This document shows, piece by piece, positions 62,003 through 64,000 of a DNA stretch of 64,000 bases; within the stretch, counting starts at the first letter, position 1, and each line of letters starts with the position of its first letter. Origin of the DNA: CAWJPW01 sp963844845 (GTDB lineage Bacteria; Acidobacteriota; Thermoanaerobaculia; Thermoanaerobaculales; Sulfomarinibacteraceae); contig CAWJPW010000008.1 in NCBI GenBank assembly GCA_963844845.1, forward strand, positions 124,001 to 188,000. The letters run 5' to 3'. The position numbers were made by a program, and so were the translations under genes. The notes beneath the pieces are model-generated. The model ran no database searches. It was not told the origin of the DNA and worked only from the letters and a program-made list of their open reading frames with translations.

Positions 62003-64000
62003 ATGGCGACCCCTCGACAGAACTGCCTCGGCGTGCTCGTGGCAGCGCTTCTCGCGACGGGGGCCGGGAGCACGGCCTGCGGTCGCCGCCCCGCGGTGAC
62101 TCCCGCCACCGCCGCCCAGGTGAATCGCGGTGTGGCCCTCATGGGTCAGTTCGACTACGACGGCGCACGCGCCGCCTTCGCCGCCGCCGCCGAGCACAGC
62201 CCCGACCGCCCGACGGTGCTGGTGGACCTCGCCATCGCCACCCTCAACCGCCAGCAGGAGGGCGACGAGGAGGCCGCCACTGCGCTCCTCCGGCAGGTGG
62301 TGGAGGATCACCCCGACGACCTCCGCGCCCGCTACTGCAGTGGCCTCCTGATGCTGCGCGGCGGCAACGCCGCCGCTGCACTCGCTCACCTCGAGCCGGT
62401 GGCCGAGGCCGACCCCGGCGACGCCGACGCCGCCTACTGGACCGGTCAGTGCCTCATGGACCTCGAGCGCTTCGACGAGGCGCTGAGCTGGTTCCGGCGC
62501 GCCCTGGACCGGGACCCGCGGCTGCGCTCGGCCGCCTACCGCGCCTTCCAGGCGCTGCAGCGGCTTGGCCGCCGCGACGAGGCCGGCGTCATGCTGCGCC
62601 GTTTCCAGGCGCTGCAGGACGACCCCCGCGCCCGCCTCGCCGAGTACAAGTACACCCGCATGGGCCGCAAGGCCGAGGTCGTCACCCTCGACGCGCCGAG
62701 CGCGCCGCCGGCGCCCCGAGGCCCGCTCTTCGCCGCCGCCGCGCCTCTCGCCCCACGCCCGACGACCGGTTGGCAACCGGGGCGCGACGCTTCCCGCCCC
62801 ATCGCGTGCGACCTCGACGGCGACGGGCGTCTCGACCTCGTCATCCCCGGCGCCCTCGACGGCGGCAACGAGCGCTACAACGCGGTCCTACTGCAGACCG
62901 CCGACGCGAGCTTCGCCCTCGCCGTCGACCACCCCCTCGCCCACGTCGCCGGAGTCCGCACCGTGCTCTTCGGCGACTTCGACGACGACGGCCGCACCGA
63001 CGCGTACCTCTGCCGCCGCGGCCCCAACCAGCTCTGGCGCCAGAACGCCGACGGGAGCTGGAGCGATACCACAGCGGCCACCGCCACCGCCGGCGGCGAC
63101 CATGACACCGTGGACGGCGCGTTCTACGATGCCGACCACGACGGTGACCTCGACCTCCTCCTGGTGAACGCGGACACCGGCGTCCAGCTGCTTGCCAACA
63201 ACCGTGACGGCAGCTTCCGTCCGCTCGGAGCCGAGCAGGGGCTCGGCGAGCACGCTGGCGGCGTCGCCGTGGTGGTGGCGGACCTCGACCGCGATCGCGA
63301 CGCCGACCTCGTGGTCATCCACCGCCGGCCACCGCACGAGGTGCTGCGCAACGACCTCCTGTGGCGCTGGAGCCCGGCTCCCGGCTTCGACGCCTTTCGC
63401 GCCGCCGACATCGCCGCCGCGGTGGCCGCCGACCTCGACTGCGACGGCCGCCCTGAGCTCGTCACCGCGGCCGCCGACGGCAGTGTGAGCCGCTGGGCCG
63501 AGACCGACGGCGGGTGGCAGGCCACGCCGCTGGCCGCCGCTCCCACGGCCCCCACCGCCAGGCCCCAGCTGGCGGTGGCCGACATCGACGGCAACGGTGA
63601 GCAGGAGCTGGTGGGGTCCACCGCCGCCGGCTGGCGGGTGGTGGGCGGCAGCGCCTGGCAGGAGCTTGCGAGCGGAAGAGCCGACGGCCTCGTAGCCTGG
63701 TCACTGGTCGCCCTCGCCCCGGAACGGGGATCCTCGTTGGTGGCCTGGTCGGAGAACGGCCCGCTGGTCTGGGCTCCGGGTCCCGGGCGCTGGCCCTTCG
63801 TCGCCCTCACACTGTCAGGACGCGTGGACACCGCGGCTTCGATGCGCTCCAACGCCTCGGGTATCGGCACCAGGGTGGCGGCGCGGGTGGACTCCCGCTG
63901 GACCGTGCTGCCGCTGGTACGGGCGAGTTCCGGGCCGGGGCAGGGACTCGCGCCGCGGCTGGTGGGGCTGGGCGAGCACACGGCCGTGGACTTCGTGGCC
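62003..64000 (+). CDS. TPR-VCBS-ASPIC secreted protein, partial (3' end beyond window)
   Basis: 666 codons are visible and the frame stays open at the right edge. The N-terminus (VLVAALLATGAGSTACG) is an export signal with a Cys at the likely cleavage point, though S-T-A-C is not an ideal lipobox. TPR repeats fill about residues 35-235 (FDYDGARAAFAAAAEHSPDR; ADAAYWTGQCLMDLERFDEA), followed by VCBS loops (IACDLDGDGRLDLVIPG; LFGDFDDDGRTDAYLCRRG; AFYDADHDGDLDLLLVNADT) and the beginning of an ASPIC domain near residue 620 (SNASGIGTRVAARVDSRW). It fuses in one chain the two activities encoded separately at 51-55 kb. ATG 62003 follows cggaggatcacg. Confidence 0.88.
   Translation, partial: MATPRQNCLGVLVAALLATGAGSTACGRRPAVTPATAAQVNRGVALMGQFDYDGARAAFAAAAEHSPDRPTVLVDLAIATLNRQQEGDEEAATALLRQVVEDHPDDLRARYCSGLLMLRGGNAAAALAHLEPVAEADPGDADAAYWTGQCLMDLERFDEALSWFRRALDRDPRLRSAAYRAFQALQRLGRRDEAGVMLRRFQALQDDPRARLAEYKYTRMGRKAEVVTLDAPSAPPAPRGPLFAAAAPLAPRPTTGWQPGRDASRPIACDLDGDGRLDLVIPGALDGGNERYNAVLLQTADASFALAVDHPLAHVAGVRTVLFGDFDDDGRTDAYLCRRGPNQLWRQNADGSWSDTTAATATAGGDHDTVDGAFYDADHDGDLDLLLVNADTGVQLLANNRDGSFRPLGAEQGLGEHAGGVAVVVADLDRDRDADLVVIHRRPPHEVLRNDLLWRWSPAPGFDAFRAADIAAAVAADLDCDGRPELVTAAADGSVSRWAETDGGWQATPLAAAPTAPTARPQLAVADIDGNGEQELVGSTAAGWRVVGGSAWQELASGRADGLVAWSLVALAPERGSSLVAWSENGPLVWAPGPGRWPFVALTLSGRVDTAASMRSNASGIGTRVAARVDSRWTVLPLVRASSGPGQGLAPRLVGLGEHTAVDFVA

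Overview
This is a very GC-rich (about 70% by eye) 64 kb chromosomal window from a Gram-negative bacterium. The gene content suggests Acidobacteriota, perhaps a Thermoanaerobaculia-like lineage. The reasons are many secreted FG-GAP/VCBS proteins, CRTAC/ASPIC-UnbV proteins beside TPR proteins and a multiheme cytochrome, a Tricorn-type peptidase, a class GN-type sortase with an LPRTG target, and an IPTL-CTERM-like tail. The taxonomy is inferred from gene families only. I saw no rRNA, tRNA, CRISPR array or insertion sequence.

Layout. 1-5.8 kb: an ABC-2 type exporter (permease running off the left edge, plus ATPase) and a large periplasmic Tricorn protease. 6.1-14.6 kb: an accessory region with secreted proteins, an XRE/two-membrane-protein operon, and a run of broken secreted genes (SUMF1-like lipoprotein, three copies of one secreted family, a P-domain/Calx-beta/IPTL protein, an FG-GAP protein). 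Embedded here at about 9.75-10.98 kb is a block that has lost most of its cytosines on the + strand while A, G and T stay aligned to a neighbouring paralogue. 14.8-24 kb: aldo/keto reductase, YceH, two damaged secreted genes, a secreted proline-rich protein and a PAS/GAF/HD-GYP regulator. 24-30 kb: an APC permease with universal-stress domains, then the VWA - VIT/VWA(LPRTG) - sortase operon. 30-42 kb: metabolic and housekeeping genes (SnoaL-like, BBE-type flavoprotein, GFA protein, FecR protein, HIBADH-like dehydrogenase, PlsB-like acyltransferase, DUF4442, ferritin-like protein, MtfA, prolyl oligopeptidase lipoprotein). 42-51 kb: small secreted proteins, a glycosyltransferase, a fused membrane/spermidine-synthase-like protein, an RCC1-GH25 fusion and an FG-GAP protein. 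51-64 kb: two CRTAC/ASPIC units, one with a TPR protein and one with a five-heme membrane cytochrome, a fibre-like protein between them, and a divergent TPR-VCBS-ASPIC lipoprotein-like gene running off the right edge.

How the genes fit together. Most of the window serves the cell surface: secretion, surface anchoring, periplasmic proteolysis and propeller proteins. Five proteins share a gap-free 12-residue motif (D-G/S-F-E-x6-W-S/T/Q), four of them within four residues of the C-terminus, which may be an undescribed tail signature. The two most notable items are this motif and the cytosine-depleted gene copy. The latter is either an unusual strand-specific mutational event or a sequence artefact, and raw reads would decide between them.
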